Assembly: GCA_903918045.1 (NCBI GenBank) | Contig: CAIXCY010000079.1 | Coordinates: forward strand, 1-64,000 | Source: an uncultured Bacteroidia bacterium | Lineage (GTDB): Bacteria > Bacteroidota > Bacteroidia > Bacteroidales > Prolixibacteraceae | Length of the DNA stretch: 64,000 nt | Direction: 5' to 3' | Made by a program: the position numbers and the translations under genes | Notes under the pieces: generated by a model | What the model was told of the DNA's origin: nothing | Seen by the model: only the letters and a program-made list of their open reading frames with translations | The model's database searches: none | Part shown: piece by piece, positions 16,771-26,033 of the stretch | Position numbering within the stretch: the stretch's first letter is position 1 | Layout of the letters: each line of letters opens with the position of its first letter

Positions 16771-19023
16771 TTATTGCCTTCCAGGCAGATCTTCTGTGCG
16801 TGTTGCCCAATTCTCTGAAGGTTTCGCACCCATCGACAGGATAAGTTCTCCCCCTTTCAAAATATCGGAATGCGCAATAAATGAGCGGGTATAGGATGTG
16901 CCGTTTAAGGTTGCTTTTTGAATGTAAATATTTTGCTTGTTAAGGTTTTCGGCCTTAATACTGAATTGTTTTCCATTTTCAAGTGTTATCACTGATTTAT
17001 CTGCCAGCGGAGATCCTAAAACGTATTCGCCATTTGCTGGATTTACCGGGTAGAAACCTATCGAGCTCAGCATATACCATGCACTCATTTGTCCACAATC
17101 ATCATTTCCACATAATCCATTTGGGTGATTGCTGTAGAAGTTCTTAAGGATGTAATTCACCTTTTCAGCAGTTTGCCAGGGCTTTCCGATGTAGCTGTAT
17201 AGATATGGAACATGATGACTCGGTTCATTCGAAAACTCTGACAATCCGTAATACCCGTTGTTTTTTAATTCACTTTTTTTCCCGTCAGTGGCATTATACA
17301 GCGAATCAAGTTTTTGTCCAAATTTCGCGACACCGCCCATGGCCTCTATCAATCCAAAGAGATCCTGCGGAACATACCAGGAATAGATCCAGGCATTCCC
17401 TTCCTGAAAACCAATTGATTCTTTGGGGTTGAACGGGAGCATCCATTGACCTTTTGAGTCTTTGGCTCTGACAAATCCGCTCCTGTTGTCAAAAAGGTTT
17501 TTCCAGTATCCGCTCCGCTTCATATATTCGTTATAATCGGAAGCATTATTCCGGCTTTTGGCCACCTGGGCAATGCACCAGTCATCAAAGGCATACTCCA
17601 CCGTTTTTGTGACGCCGCGTTGCCGGGGGTCAAGGTCGTCAGGCACATAGCCATACTGTCGGTAATAATCAGATTCACGGATATCTTCATTTGAGGTAGT
17701 TTTCATTGCCTCATAAGCCAGATCAGCGTCAAAACCATGTATACCCTTTAACACCGCATCAGCAATAATTGGAACAGCATGGTAACCAGGCATCACGTTG
17801 GCTTCATTAAAATAGAGTTCCCAGGAAGGAAGAAGCCCGTGTTGTTTGAAGAATTCGAGAAACGTTTGTATTATTGCAGGTTGTCGTTCAGTTTGAGTAA
17901 GTGTAAACAATGGGGCAGCGGCACGATAGGTATCCCATAAAGAACTAAGTGTATAGGTATTTTTTCGGTTGTATATTTTTTTATCTGCCCCGGTATAATT
18001 TCCCAACGCATCATCAAAACGGAAGGGGGCAAAGTAACAATGATAAGCGGCTGAGTAAAAAGTCTCTTTAAAAGCCTGGTCTTCTGAAGTCACACGGATT
18101 TTGGCTAATTCAGCTTCCCAGGCATCTGAAGCCGCCTTCTTTACTGATTCAAAGTCCCACCCCCTAATCTCTTCCAGACCAGCCACTGCCCCTTCAATAT
18201 TTGCAGAGCTGATAGCAACTTTCACAAGTAATTGATCCCCATTTTTTGTGCCCCGGAAAGCCAGTGATGAGACTAATTTTACAGCTCGTGCCACCTCTTT
18301 TGAATTAACCCTGACACTATCGGCAAAAATTGTCACATCCTCAACCGGCTTGCTGGTCTGAGCGGCAAAATAAATAATCCGTTCACCCACAAAGCCGATT
18401 GAACGACGGAATCCAACGAAAGTTGTACTGTTTACCTTCTTAAAATAACACTCCAACGGCAAGTCGCCGTTATGTCCCACACGTGCTTCAACGCCATTAC
18501 CGACGCCCAGGTCGAGCTTTATTGTAGCGCTTTTGCTTTCAGGGAAGGTATAGCGATGAAGGCCGCAGTGCACAGTGGCGGTAAGCTCAGCCCTTATATC
18601 CGTTGTTTTAAGGAGAACCGAGTAATATCCCGGTCTGGCAATCTCATCCTGGTGTGAGAATTCACTTCTTATTGCTTTTGGAGAGGGTTCAAGGTTAACA
18701 AGTGGGAACAGCGAAATGTCACATAAATCTTCAGCGCCGGTTCCGCTGTAATGGGTGTGGCTAAACCCTCCAATGTTTTTACTGCTGTAGTGATAACCGG
18801 CGCACCAGTTATAGCCGCGATCGCCATTATCCGGACTAAGCTGAACCATTCCAAAAGGTACCAGAGCCCCTGGGAAAGTATGCCCGTCCTCATCGGTGCC
18901 GATAAATGGATTTACATAGTTGGTCAGCCGTTCCTCTGCGGATTGTTTACATGTGATGAGTAAGCTTATTGTGAATAAGATAAGTGCAAATTCTTTAACG
19001 AATATTTTCGTAGTGTAGCGCAT
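16771..19023 (-). CDS. GH92 alpha-mannosidase
   Basis: A 750-aa exported lipoprotein-type enzyme (signal ends in LLITC). It begins with the GH92 hallmark YVNPFIGTDEDGHTFPGALVPFGMVQLSPDNG and continues through the full two-domain family: an N-terminal beta-sandwich to about 270 and an (alpha/alpha)6 barrel from about 310. The barrel carries SLWDTYRAAAPLFTL, GYVPDD, TVEYAFDDWCIAQ, GFQEGNAWIYSWYVPQD and GNDDCGQMSAWYMLSSIGFYPV. GH92 enzymes are calcium-dependent, inverting exo-acting alpha-mannosidases (mostly alpha-1,2) that trim high-mannose N-glycans. A PNGase F-like amidase lies 2 kb upstream in the same direction, giving a coherent N-glycan role. No SusC/SusD pair is adjacent. Confidence 0.93.
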   Translation of the reverse strand: MRYTTKIFVKEFALILFTISLLITCKQSAEERLTNYVNPFIGTDEDGHTFPGALVPFGMVQLSPDNGDRGYNWCAGYHYSSKNIGGFSHTHYSGTGAEDLCDISLFPLVNLEPSPKAIRSEFSHQDEIARPGYYSVLLKTTDIRAELTATVHCGLHRYTFPESKSATIKLDLGVGNGVEARVGHNGDLPLECYFKKVNSTTFVGFRRSIGFVGERIIYFAAQTSKPVEDVTIFADSVRVNSKEVARAVKLVSSLAFRGTKNGDQLLVKVAISSANIEGAVAGLEEIRGWDFESVKKAASDAWEAELAKIRVTSEDQAFKETFYSAAYHCYFAPFRFDDALGNYTGADKKIYNRKNTYTLSSLWDTYRAAAPLFTLTQTERQPAIIQTFLEFFKQHGLLPSWELYFNEANVMPGYHAVPIIADAVLKGIHGFDADLAYEAMKTTSNEDIRESDYYRQYGYVPDDLDPRQRGVTKTVEYAFDDWCIAQVAKSRNNASDYNEYMKRSGYWKNLFDNRSGFVRAKDSKGQWMLPFNPKESIGFQEGNAWIYSWYVPQDLFGLIEAMGGVAKFGQKLDSLYNATDGKKSELKNNGYYGLSEFSNEPSHHVPYLYSYIGKPWQTAEKVNYILKNFYSNHPNGLCGNDDCGQMSAWYMLSSIGFYPVNPANGEYVLGSPLADKSVITLENGKQFSIKAENLNKQNIYIQKATLNGTSYTRSFIAHSDILKGGELILSMGAKPSENWATRTEDLPGRQ

Positions 19024-19111
19024 GAGTCGGCTTTGTCTGTTAAAATGAAATTATAAAAACTGAAGCTGCCGCAAATATAGGAATAGGAATTTATTTTACA
19101 GCAAAATCAAA

Positions 19112-19921
19112 TTAATGCAGGCCAGCTTTACGCTCCTCTTTTTGGATAAAATCCAATGCAAGATTATTGAATTTATCATATTTTTCAATACTGCTAACAT
19201 GTCCGCAATTTTGTAATACAACCATTTGTATCGATTCATGAATGTTCGAGTATCGGAGACAATCCTTGAGAAAAGCATGATCCTCATTCCCTGATATAAG
19301 AAGAACTGAATCAGAGATAAACGACTCTAAGAACAATTCGTCCATCCGGTGTTTAATCTCTTCCAGGATCCCCAACCAGGATCGGTATTCATTTCTTGCA
19401 ATAACCTTGGAACCCTCAATAAACTGGCGTCGTGATTCCTTATGATTCCTGTAAGGCATAATAAAGTAAGCCACTACGGAGTACAGTAAGTGATTGTTGA
19501 TATAGGGGGAGAGCAATTTACCCAGTTTGAAAATTAAGTAGATGCTGGTCTTTATCCGCAATACTGCTCCGGTCATAACAATTGATTTAAATCTCTCTGG
19601 CTTTGATCGCTCCATAATCCTTATTAACGATGCACCAAAAGAACATCCAATAAAATTAGATTTTTTAATTTTAAGATGATCCATTAACCGGAAGACATCC
19701 TCTGAGATCAAGTCAAGTGAATATTTGGCATTTTCGGGTTCGACTAATCCCTGTGATAAGCCATGCCCTCTTAAATCTGGCATAAGAATATTAAAGTGCC
19801 CACTAAATGCCTTTAGCTGCATGCTAAAAGTACTCGAATTACCTCCGATGCCATGAATGAAAATAATCCATTCTTTAACATGTGAATTAAAATAAAGCCT
19901 GTGAGCCAGGAGGTTTTTCAT
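19112..19921 (-). CDS. Alpha/beta-hydrolase fold protein
   Basis: A 269-aa cytoplasmic hydrolase without signal peptide. It contains an oxyanion-hole HGIGGNSSTF, DLRGHGLS, nucleophile elbow GCSFGAS (Ser about 103), acid in SGNEDHAF and a late His in NCGHVSSIEKYDKF, so the catalytic triad appears complete. Substrate unknown; esterase, lipase or C-C hydrolase are all possible. It lies 88 nt upstream of the GH92 gene in the same direction and may be expressed with it, though a cytoplasmic hydrolase has no obvious part in glycan trimming. Confidence 0.8.
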   Translation of the reverse strand: MKNLLAHRLYFNSHVKEWIIFIHGIGGNSSTFSMQLKAFSGHFNILMPDLRGHGLSQGLVEPENAKYSLDLISEDVFRLMDHLKIKKSNFIGCSFGASLIRIMERSKPERFKSIVMTGAVLRIKTSIYLIFKLGKLLSPYINNHLLYSVVAYFIMPYRNHKESRRQFIEGSKVIARNEYRSWLGILEEIKHRMDELFLESFISDSVLLISGNEDHAFLKDCLRYSNIHESIQMVVLQNCGHVSSIEKYDKFNNLALDFIQKEERKAGLH

Positions 19922-20175
19922 TGCAACCAGGATAATAAAATGGAAGTCATTGACAATAATGGTAAAACATAAATTTTATCGCTATGGAATATCGTATGTT
20001 GATTGACGATCAAGATGATCCTAAAGTATAATTTTGTAGATCCAACAATGGATTTGCAATTAAATTTGGTAATATTCCAAACCAAATAACATCATCGGCC
20101 AATCCGTTAATCCCAGGACAGGTCTTGATACTTATTAGCAAGGATTATTACAACAGCTTTTCTTCGGGTCGCTTT

Positions 20176-21111
20176 TTAATCGTGGTTTACCGGATTATTA
20201 TCATGCCTTGCAAAGACCGACATAAACCTTCCGGGAACCGGTGTCTCATAGCGAACCTCGCTCCCGATAATCGGATGGATAAAGGCAAGCACTCTGGCAT
20301 GCAGACAGGTGCGGCCTATCAAATTGGTCTTAGCACCATATTTTTTATCCCCCACAACCGGGTGTCCCAGCTCTTTCATATGAACCCGGATCTGGTTTTT
20401 TCGTCCCGTCTCAAGCTTTACCTCCACAAGGGTTATGGCATCTCCGCGCCGTAGCACTTTGTAATGGGTAATCGCCTCATCCCCTTCACCGGGCACTTTG
20501 GTTGAGTACATAATCAACGCCTTGTTCTCCTTTAAAAACGAACGGATTGTACCCTCATCGTTTTCAACTACTCCCTCCACAACAGCTACATAAGTGCGTT
20601 CTATTACAGCCTCATGCCAGGCACGTTGCATAATGGACTGAACCTCCTCCGATTTGGCAAACATCATAATACCTGACGTGTCGCGGTCGAGACGGTGAAC
20701 CACAAAAATGCGGTTGTTTGGATCTTCACGCTTCACATGACCACTGAGGATGCTATAGGTAGTGAGCAACTTCTCCTTGGCTGTAGCGATAGAGAGCATG
20801 CCTGCCTCTTTCTCAATAACAATGATATAGGGATCTTCGAACAGAATACGCAACCCTTTGTACCGGATCTCTTCAGGAATCTTTCCAAAGGTAATAGTCA
20901 CCTGCTGCCCCTTAAGCACCGGATAATCAAACTGGGTAATTGTATGATTTTCAACCGAAACCTGCCGATGTGCAAGTAATGCCTTAACGGTAGTCCTGCT
21001 TTTCCCCTTGAGCTGTTCAATTAAAAATTTCAGTAGCTCGGAGTTCTCCTTCACATCGATCTGAGTCTGTTTGGGCGCTCCTTTTTCCGGGTTGGAAGGT
21101 TTCTGTTCCAT
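20176..21111 (-). CDS. RluA-family RNA pseudouridine synthase
   Basis: A 311-aa enzyme. After a variable start of about 30 residues, an S4 RNA-binding domain (about 25-90: LLKFLIEQLKGKSRTTVKALLAHRQVSVEN) precedes the catalytic domain. That domain has HRLDRDTSGIMMFAKS (catalytic Asp) and KNQIRVHMKELGHPVVGDKKYG. It isomerises one or more uridines in rRNA or tRNA; the exact site cannot be told. It is a single minus-strand gene between the hydrolase and the PNGase F-like gene. Confidence 0.88.
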   Translation of the reverse strand: MEQKPSNPEKGAPKQTQIDVKENSELLKFLIEQLKGKSRTTVKALLAHRQVSVENHTITQFDYPVLKGQQVTITFGKIPEEIRYKGLRILFEDPYIIVIEKEAGMLSIATAKEKLLTTYSILSGHVKREDPNNRIFVVHRLDRDTSGIMMFAKSEEVQSIMQRAWHEAVIERTYVAVVEGVVENDEGTIRSFLKENKALIMYSTKVPGEGDEAITHYKVLRRGDAITLVEVKLETGRKNQIRVHMKELGHPVVGDKKYGAKTNLIGRTCLHARVLAFIHPIIGSEVRYETPVPGRFMSVFARHDNNPVNHD

Positions 21112-21208
21112 ATACTTTTGATTATATTATTGTCATTTGAACATACACTGAATATGCATGATATAAAAGGCCAAAAGTACAAAAAAAGGGGCCAATAAAC
21201 CAGCTCTG

Positions 21209-22564
21209 TTAATTAACTACCGGTAATGCAGTGAATGGGGCATTACTTTTTGCGATAACAAAGGAGGAAATTGCATAATAGGCATGTATATTATCTGCGG
21301 TTGATTTGAAATCATTGGTCCAATTTACAAGTTGATATTTCCAGGTAAAACTGTTGCCGGCTAATGAGCCATCGAGTTCATCCGTTCGAACCGGCACCTC
21401 CATTCCGGGGCACCACCCTGCCCGGTCAGGTTCCCAATTGCCATTTTGCGGATTGACCGGATTTGCCCCGCAACCTATTCCATTCATCAGGTGAGTAAAT
21501 GTTGGAACTCCATTGATCAGTATCTTATGTGACCGAAAGCACCACTCGGCACAGGGCCTTCCGTCAGGATCTGAAGGGGTCGCATGTCCCCAACCTGTAA
21601 TGACGGTGCGCAGTATTGTCTTCTCTGATGTAGCCGGAACCTTGATGATTTTATCCATCACAAAATTATTTGGTTCACCGTATGGAATTCCTTCAAGCGA
21701 ATTGCTGTTATATTGAATAATCTCGCTCACAGCGTAATACTTAAAATCAGGAATCCCCTCCGTAATCTCAAAGTTAACAGTCAATAGCCAGCCGTCAACA
21801 CCCCAGGCTTCAATAAAAGAGCGAAGATTTACCTTCCCGGTCAGTAAAGCTTTAAAATCGGTCACATCAATCATAAATCCCTTAGGGATCTGCGAATTGC
21901 TAACGCCATAAGGTGTAATATATCTTCCGATTTCAAGCCATTTACCAGTTATAGTATCCTTCACCCGAATATTTGAATAGACATCCCAGCCATTGCATCC
22001 CCCTAATGGACAAGCGAGTTTGATAAACATGATAATCTTTTCAATGTTTTGAGGTTTTGAGGGAAAGTTGAACACGCCTGAATTCGTTTGGGAAAAACCT
22101 CCACCCCAGGCATGCCGGACATTAATAAAAGTAGAAACGGCCTTGAGCACCTTCACTCCGGTGGCTTTCAGGGAATAGCTCTTTGGTGTTATTTGACCAC
22201 TTTCGATCCGTAAAATTCCGTTAATATTTCCAAGCCTTGCCGGTGCGCATCGGATATGAATGGTTGTTGATTTATCGGCTAAGGGTGCCGGGATTGTGAT
22301 CTTTTCCAAATAGTTGGTGTCATCCAGGGCAATCTCAAAATCGCCGCTTACTGTGACTACGATATCACTTTTCATCGCAGCACCTTTTACAAATAAGGAT
22401 TGGCTGGTGGTTTTTGTATAAATTCCCACCTCTGAAAAATCTACGATCTCACCAATCATGGTAATAGATCCTGGATTATCGATTTTGTCTTTGGGAGAAC
22501 ACCCCGTCAGAAGCCATCCGGATATAAAAGCGGTCAAAACCAACACCAATAAAACTCTTGTCAT
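21209..22564 (-). CDS. PNGase F-like peptide-N-glycosidase lipoprotein
   Basis: A 451-aa lipoprotein (lipobox LLTGC, Cys22). The region from about 150 to 440 matches the two jelly-roll domains of Flavobacterium PNGase F: CNGWDVYSNIRVKD (its Asp corresponds to the catalytic Asp60 region), GKWLEIGRYITPYG, SFIEAWGVDGW (Glu118 region), then WCFRSHKILINGVPTF and GNWEPDRAGWCPGMEV in the second domain. These enzymes cleave the amide bond between Asn and N-linked glycans. The N-terminal about 130 residues are an extra beta domain of unknown role. Together with GH92 it suggests removal and trimming of N-glycans from eukaryotic glycoproteins. Assignment of catalytic residues is from memory of the family. 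Confidence 0.82.
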   Translation of the reverse strand: MTRVLLVLVLTAFISGWLLTGCSPKDKIDNPGSITMIGEIVDFSEVGIYTKTTSQSLFVKGAAMKSDIVVTVSGDFEIALDDTNYLEKITIPAPLADKSTTIHIRCAPARLGNINGILRIESGQITPKSYSLKATGVKVLKAVSTFINVRHAWGGGFSQTNSGVFNFPSKPQNIEKIIMFIKLACPLGGCNGWDVYSNIRVKDTITGKWLEIGRYITPYGVSNSQIPKGFMIDVTDFKALLTGKVNLRSFIEAWGVDGWLLTVNFEITEGIPDFKYYAVSEIIQYNSNSLEGIPYGEPNNFVMDKIIKVPATSEKTILRTVITGWGHATPSDPDGRPCAEWCFRSHKILINGVPTFTHLMNGIGCGANPVNPQNGNWEPDRAGWCPGMEVPVRTDELDGSLAGNSFTWKYQLVNWTNDFKSTADNIHAYYAISSFVIAKSNAPFTALPVVN

Positions 22565-22612
22565 AGTATAGCGCCTTCCCTTCTGAGTTAAGTTTAATGT
22601 TTTATCAGAGGA

Positions 22613-23530
22613 CTAATTCTTTTCAACAAACAATTCCGTCGAATAAACCTTATTCATCAGAAAGGAGTCTACTTTTTCGGAATAGCTGAAATTATCTGTT
22701 TTAAGCATTTCAAGGTAAGCATTTACAACTTCAGCACTTATGCTTTTAGGGTTTTTCAGGATAAATGATTCAAAAGCTACCTTCGAACTGTCATTTAAAA
22801 GATAGGTTTCCGGATCAAAAACCTTTGAATGGGTAGTTCCGGCCAAAAATTCGCCAAGCGAATGAGCATATATTTGCTGAGTCTCCTTGATCGCGATAAA
22901 ACCAGGGTTTTGATGAATAAAATTCTCCCATGTTATAATTGTTGTTATCAGCGAATCGGAAGTGGTTACGCTCTGCCATTCTGCACTGGTCCATCTGTTC
23001 TCCTCCCTGGAAACTATTGTTAGAAACTGACGATAAGCGGAAGTCAAATTAGCTCCAAACGTCTCCAGAAGAATAGAGTGGTTAGGCTTGAGAGAATAGG
23101 TCCCGTTTAATGAGTCAAGATATATTCCGTAGCTGGCAAGGGTGATCTTCCATTTCTTAATCTTTTCTGTTGATGGGGAATTCAAAAGATCGCTCCCTGC
23201 CTTTTCGTTATTTTCGAGATACGCTTCAGCAACACGTTTTAAAAAGTCGGAATAAACGGCAAAGAGAGAGTCACACGTCAGTGAATCAGCAATCCCATTT
23301 TTAAACAAAACAGCTGCCAGATAGAGTGATGAAAGATCTCCCTGGTCAAGGGTGTCAAGGACCTGAAGATACTCTGCCGGTGTGGTGATCCTGATCTGAG
23401 CGATCGCAGCAGTATCAAGAGCCCTGGCTTTATCCCACTCAGCGTCAACCACACTTTTTTGTTGGGGGGAACTGCAGGAAAGTAAAAGAATAAAAGTCAA
23501 CACCAGGACTCTAAGGGACAAAAAAGACAT
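22613..23530 (-). CDS. Lipoprotein of unknown function
   Basis: A 305-aa protein with a lipoprotein signal (VLTFILLLSC, Cys19). The mature part is largely helical and charged (for example the region around LDTLDQGDLSSLYLAAVLFKNG), with no family I recognise. It lies between the PNGase F-like gene (48 nt downstream) and the GH78 gene (69 nt upstream), all on the minus strand, so it may form one transcription unit with them. A surface or periplasmic accessory protein for glycan use is the simplest guess from context only. Confidence 0.7.
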   Translation of the reverse strand: MSFLSLRVLVLTFILLLSCSSPQQKSVVDAEWDKARALDTAAIAQIRITTPAEYLQVLDTLDQGDLSSLYLAAVLFKNGIADSLTCDSLFAVYSDFLKRVAEAYLENNEKAGSDLLNSPSTEKIKKWKITLASYGIYLDSLNGTYSLKPNHSILLETFGANLTSAYRQFLTIVSREENRWTSAEWQSVTTSDSLITTIITWENFIHQNPGFIAIKETQQIYAHSLGEFLAGTTHSKVFDPETYLLNDSSKVAFESFILKNPKSISAEVVNAYLEMLKTDNFSYSEKVDSFLMNKVYSTELFVEKN

Positions 23531-23599
23531 AGTATGGATTCTTTAATTTGCACAGGCGTAATATACAAAATAAAAATGCACGATTAAAATCACGCCACA

Positions 23600-25771
23600 T
23601 TACCGCCCACTTTTCACCAAAAAACGGGTCTCCCCACCTCCGGTTTCGGCTACAAAAAACTTTCCATCCCGTTTTCCTTCAATCCGCTTGCCCTCAATCC
23701 ATAAAACCGGATTTGCAATATCACGTACCGGAATAAATACGACACCCTTCATATTCGAAGGGAGGGTGAGCTGAAGATCGAACCGGGTCCTATTATCGGT
23801 ATCGAAGGCGCCATTGATCTCACCCCGTATGGTGGGTACTTTTATTTTGGAGGAGAGAACACCCCCTGTCTGAGGTTTGACCTGAGCCTTTCCAAACCCC
23901 GGCGTGAGTGGTACGATTCCCCAGAAACCGCGGGTGATCATATTTGCAGGAACGGCACCCCAGGCATGATTCCAGTCAAGGTTGGGTTTGAATTTGATGT
24001 CCCACGCTTCGAGTGTAATCGTTGACCCGGATTGTATCATATTCCACCAGCTGCGGTCACCAGTTGAACGCATCAGCTCGAGCGCCGCCTTGTCTTCCCC
24101 TGCCTCGTAAAGCGATTCGAGCAGGTATTGGGAGGCATATACACTGCAGGCCATCCCTTTTGAACGGATTAATGCAGCAACATCAGCCACAAAAGCATCA
24201 GGAACAAGACCAAAGGCGAGTGGAAAGATATTTGCGTGAAGCGAGGCATGCGCTGACCCTTCCCCATCGACATAACACCGCTTCTGCTGATCAAAAAACA
24301 GTTTATTAATCGACTCCTTCACCTTTTCAGCCCTTTGTATGTAAAATTGTTCGTCGGTAACATATCCGAGTGCTTGTGCTACCCGTGCCATCAATTTAAG
24401 GGAATGATAATGAAAAGCATTAACAACCGTATTCACGTCTGGCATTTCATTCCCATCACGCTCATCCGCCGGCCAGTCGACAATGTCTTTCAGGGATTGC
24501 TGAATATGAATATCGTGCAAAACAGATTCATTCAAAAGCCCTGTCTTTGTACTGATAAGTCCGTCCTCCCGCTCCAGAGCAGTTAAACTCTTATTTTTAA
24601 GATCATTATAGAATTTTCGCAACGACCTGTCATCTCCGGTATAGAGGTAGTCCGTATAGGCTAACATCACCGAATGCATAATCCACTCGGTAGGCCAGGT
24701 TGGATTCAACATCAGGTACTCATTCGAATAGCGGGCCATGCTATACTCACGGTCTGTGCAGTAATGGCCAAGTTGATTGATATAGGCATCAGCTTCATAA
24801 GGAATCCGTTCCCTGTCGCCATCGACATACACTCCACAAAAGGAGGTCGCTTTAATCGAGCATTTGCACAAATTCCAGACATTATTGAGGATTGTATCCG
24901 GGCAGGTAAAACTACTCGCAGTATCATCCCAGTAGTAATTCACCGCCAGCTGCTCCACCCCCTCGCAGGTGGTCAGCAGGGAATGGGTTTCTATCTCACA
25001 ATAGCGAAAGGGGGTGACTTCACCAACGTAGTCAGGCATAACAATAGCCGGATATTTTGAATTCCGGGGGATATGAGGAATTGAAACTGTATACCATTTC
25101 ATTCCCTTGTCAATATGCAAACCGATGAAACGGCTGCGGATTGTCCCGCCGGGATTACGTTTAATAAAATCCGGGGACTCAAGTTTCTCCCCGAGGTAAA
25201 CCACCACTGAATCAGAATTTTGGCTTTTAATCTGAACCCTTAGAGTACCAAATGCATCTTTCCCAAAATCTGCAAAATAATTTCCAATGAGGTTTTTTCG
25301 GATAATCACACGTGGGCGGATCGGGTGCTTACTGAGTGGCATTACCGACACAGATGATCCACCTGCGAAAGTTCCGGTTTTAAATTCCTGGATGTCTGAA
25401 ATTAAAAGAGATTTTGATTTGCGGGTTCCAATTCGTACGCTCCAGAAATAGGATGTATTTGGATTTAGCGGCACCCCTCGATAGGTTATATTGACAGATT
25501 CCTTCGAAGATATCTTCCCGCTATCCCACAAATCGCCACTACCTGCTTCAATTTTTTTTCGGGAGGTGGAGACCAGAATCTGATAAGTTTTCTGCGAATC
25601 CAAGCCATTTACGATCCACGAAAAATTGGGGAACGGAGTATTTACGTTCCCCAGTGAAGGGTTTCGGAGAAATTCAACCATTAGTGCGGTGGGCCGGGAA
25701 TTGGCTTGGGCAGCAAAAAAAACAGAGCAGAACATTAAGGAAAGGAAGATAGAGCAGATTTTTTTTTGCAT
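23600..25771 (-). CDS. GH78 alpha-L-rhamnosidase
   Basis: A 723-aa exported enzyme (signal peptide to about residue 23, FFAAQANS). N-terminal Fn3-like and beta domains (about 28-290; NTSYFWSVRIGT) precede the (alpha/alpha)6 barrel starting near FTCPDTILNNVWNLCKCS. The acidic loop DGDRERIPYEADAYIN carries the usual GH78 catalytic/substrate Asp and Glu. DWPADERDGNEMPDVNTVVNAFHYHSL and WDIKFKPNLDWNHAWGAVPA are also family signatures, and a C-terminal beta-sandwich ends the protein. It would release terminal alpha-L-rhamnose from plant, algal or bacterial glycans. The substrate differs from the mannose-rich targets of the neighbouring GH92/PNGase F-like genes, so the cluster may act on mixed glycans. 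Confidence 0.9.
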   Translation of the reverse strand: MQKKICSIFLSLMFCSVFFAAQANSRPTALMVEFLRNPSLGNVNTPFPNFSWIVNGLDSQKTYQILVSTSRKKIEAGSGDLWDSGKISSKESVNITYRGVPLNPNTSYFWSVRIGTRKSKSLLISDIQEFKTGTFAGGSSVSVMPLSKHPIRPRVIIRKNLIGNYFADFGKDAFGTLRVQIKSQNSDSVVVYLGEKLESPDFIKRNPGGTIRSRFIGLHIDKGMKWYTVSIPHIPRNSKYPAIVMPDYVGEVTPFRYCEIETHSLLTTCEGVEQLAVNYYWDDTASSFTCPDTILNNVWNLCKCSIKATSFCGVYVDGDRERIPYEADAYINQLGHYCTDREYSMARYSNEYLMLNPTWPTEWIMHSVMLAYTDYLYTGDDRSLRKFYNDLKNKSLTALEREDGLISTKTGLLNESVLHDIHIQQSLKDIVDWPADERDGNEMPDVNTVVNAFHYHSLKLMARVAQALGYVTDEQFYIQRAEKVKESINKLFFDQQKRCYVDGEGSAHASLHANIFPLAFGLVPDAFVADVAALIRSKGMACSVYASQYLLESLYEAGEDKAALELMRSTGDRSWWNMIQSGSTITLEAWDIKFKPNLDWNHAWGAVPANMITRGFWGIVPLTPGFGKAQVKPQTGGVLSSKIKVPTIRGEINGAFDTDNRTRFDLQLTLPSNMKGVVFIPVRDIANPVLWIEGKRIEGKRDGKFFVAETGGGETRFLVKSGR

Positions 25772-25910
25772 AGTCAGAGCTTTCCAGCCGGAAAATTACA
25801 TTTAAGATCCCCCGGGTTTACAAGGTTACTAAGATAAAGAATCATTCGGGTATTTAGAAAAATGATTATAATTTCTTGACCGCAGAAATTAACGAGTTAA
25901 ATTTTCAAAC

Positions 25911-25972
25911 CGGGTCCCGCGATTTGCAATCGCGCTATGATAACCAAACGGGCGATTAAAAATCGCCTCACC
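25911..25972. repeat. Double-hairpin REP-like element
   Basis: Two 7-bp hairpins lie 17 nt apart: cgcgatt-TGC-aatcgcg (25918-25934) and ggcgatt-AAA-aatcgcc (25951-25967), framed by gggtccc and ctcaccc. The paired small palindromes with a fixed spacer (tatgataaccaaac) look like a dispersed REP-type repeat. No second copy was noticed in this window. Confidence 0.6.
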
Positions 25973-25980
25973 CTAAAACG

Positions 25981-26015
25981 AAATGAGGGCCTGACTTGGC
26001 GTCAGGCCCTCATTT
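25981..26015 (-). terminator. Terminator after pgi
   Basis: Perfect 15-bp stem (25981-25995 with 26001-26015, loop ttggc), reading from the minus strand into an A/T tail. It lies 19 nt beyond the pgi stop codon. Confidence 0.88.
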
Positions 26016-26033
26016 AACATGAAATTCGTTGAA

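Noticed and set aside
16771-25771. Classical polysaccharide utilisation locus
   Set aside because: No SusC/SusD pair or hybrid two-component regulator is present among the enzymes.
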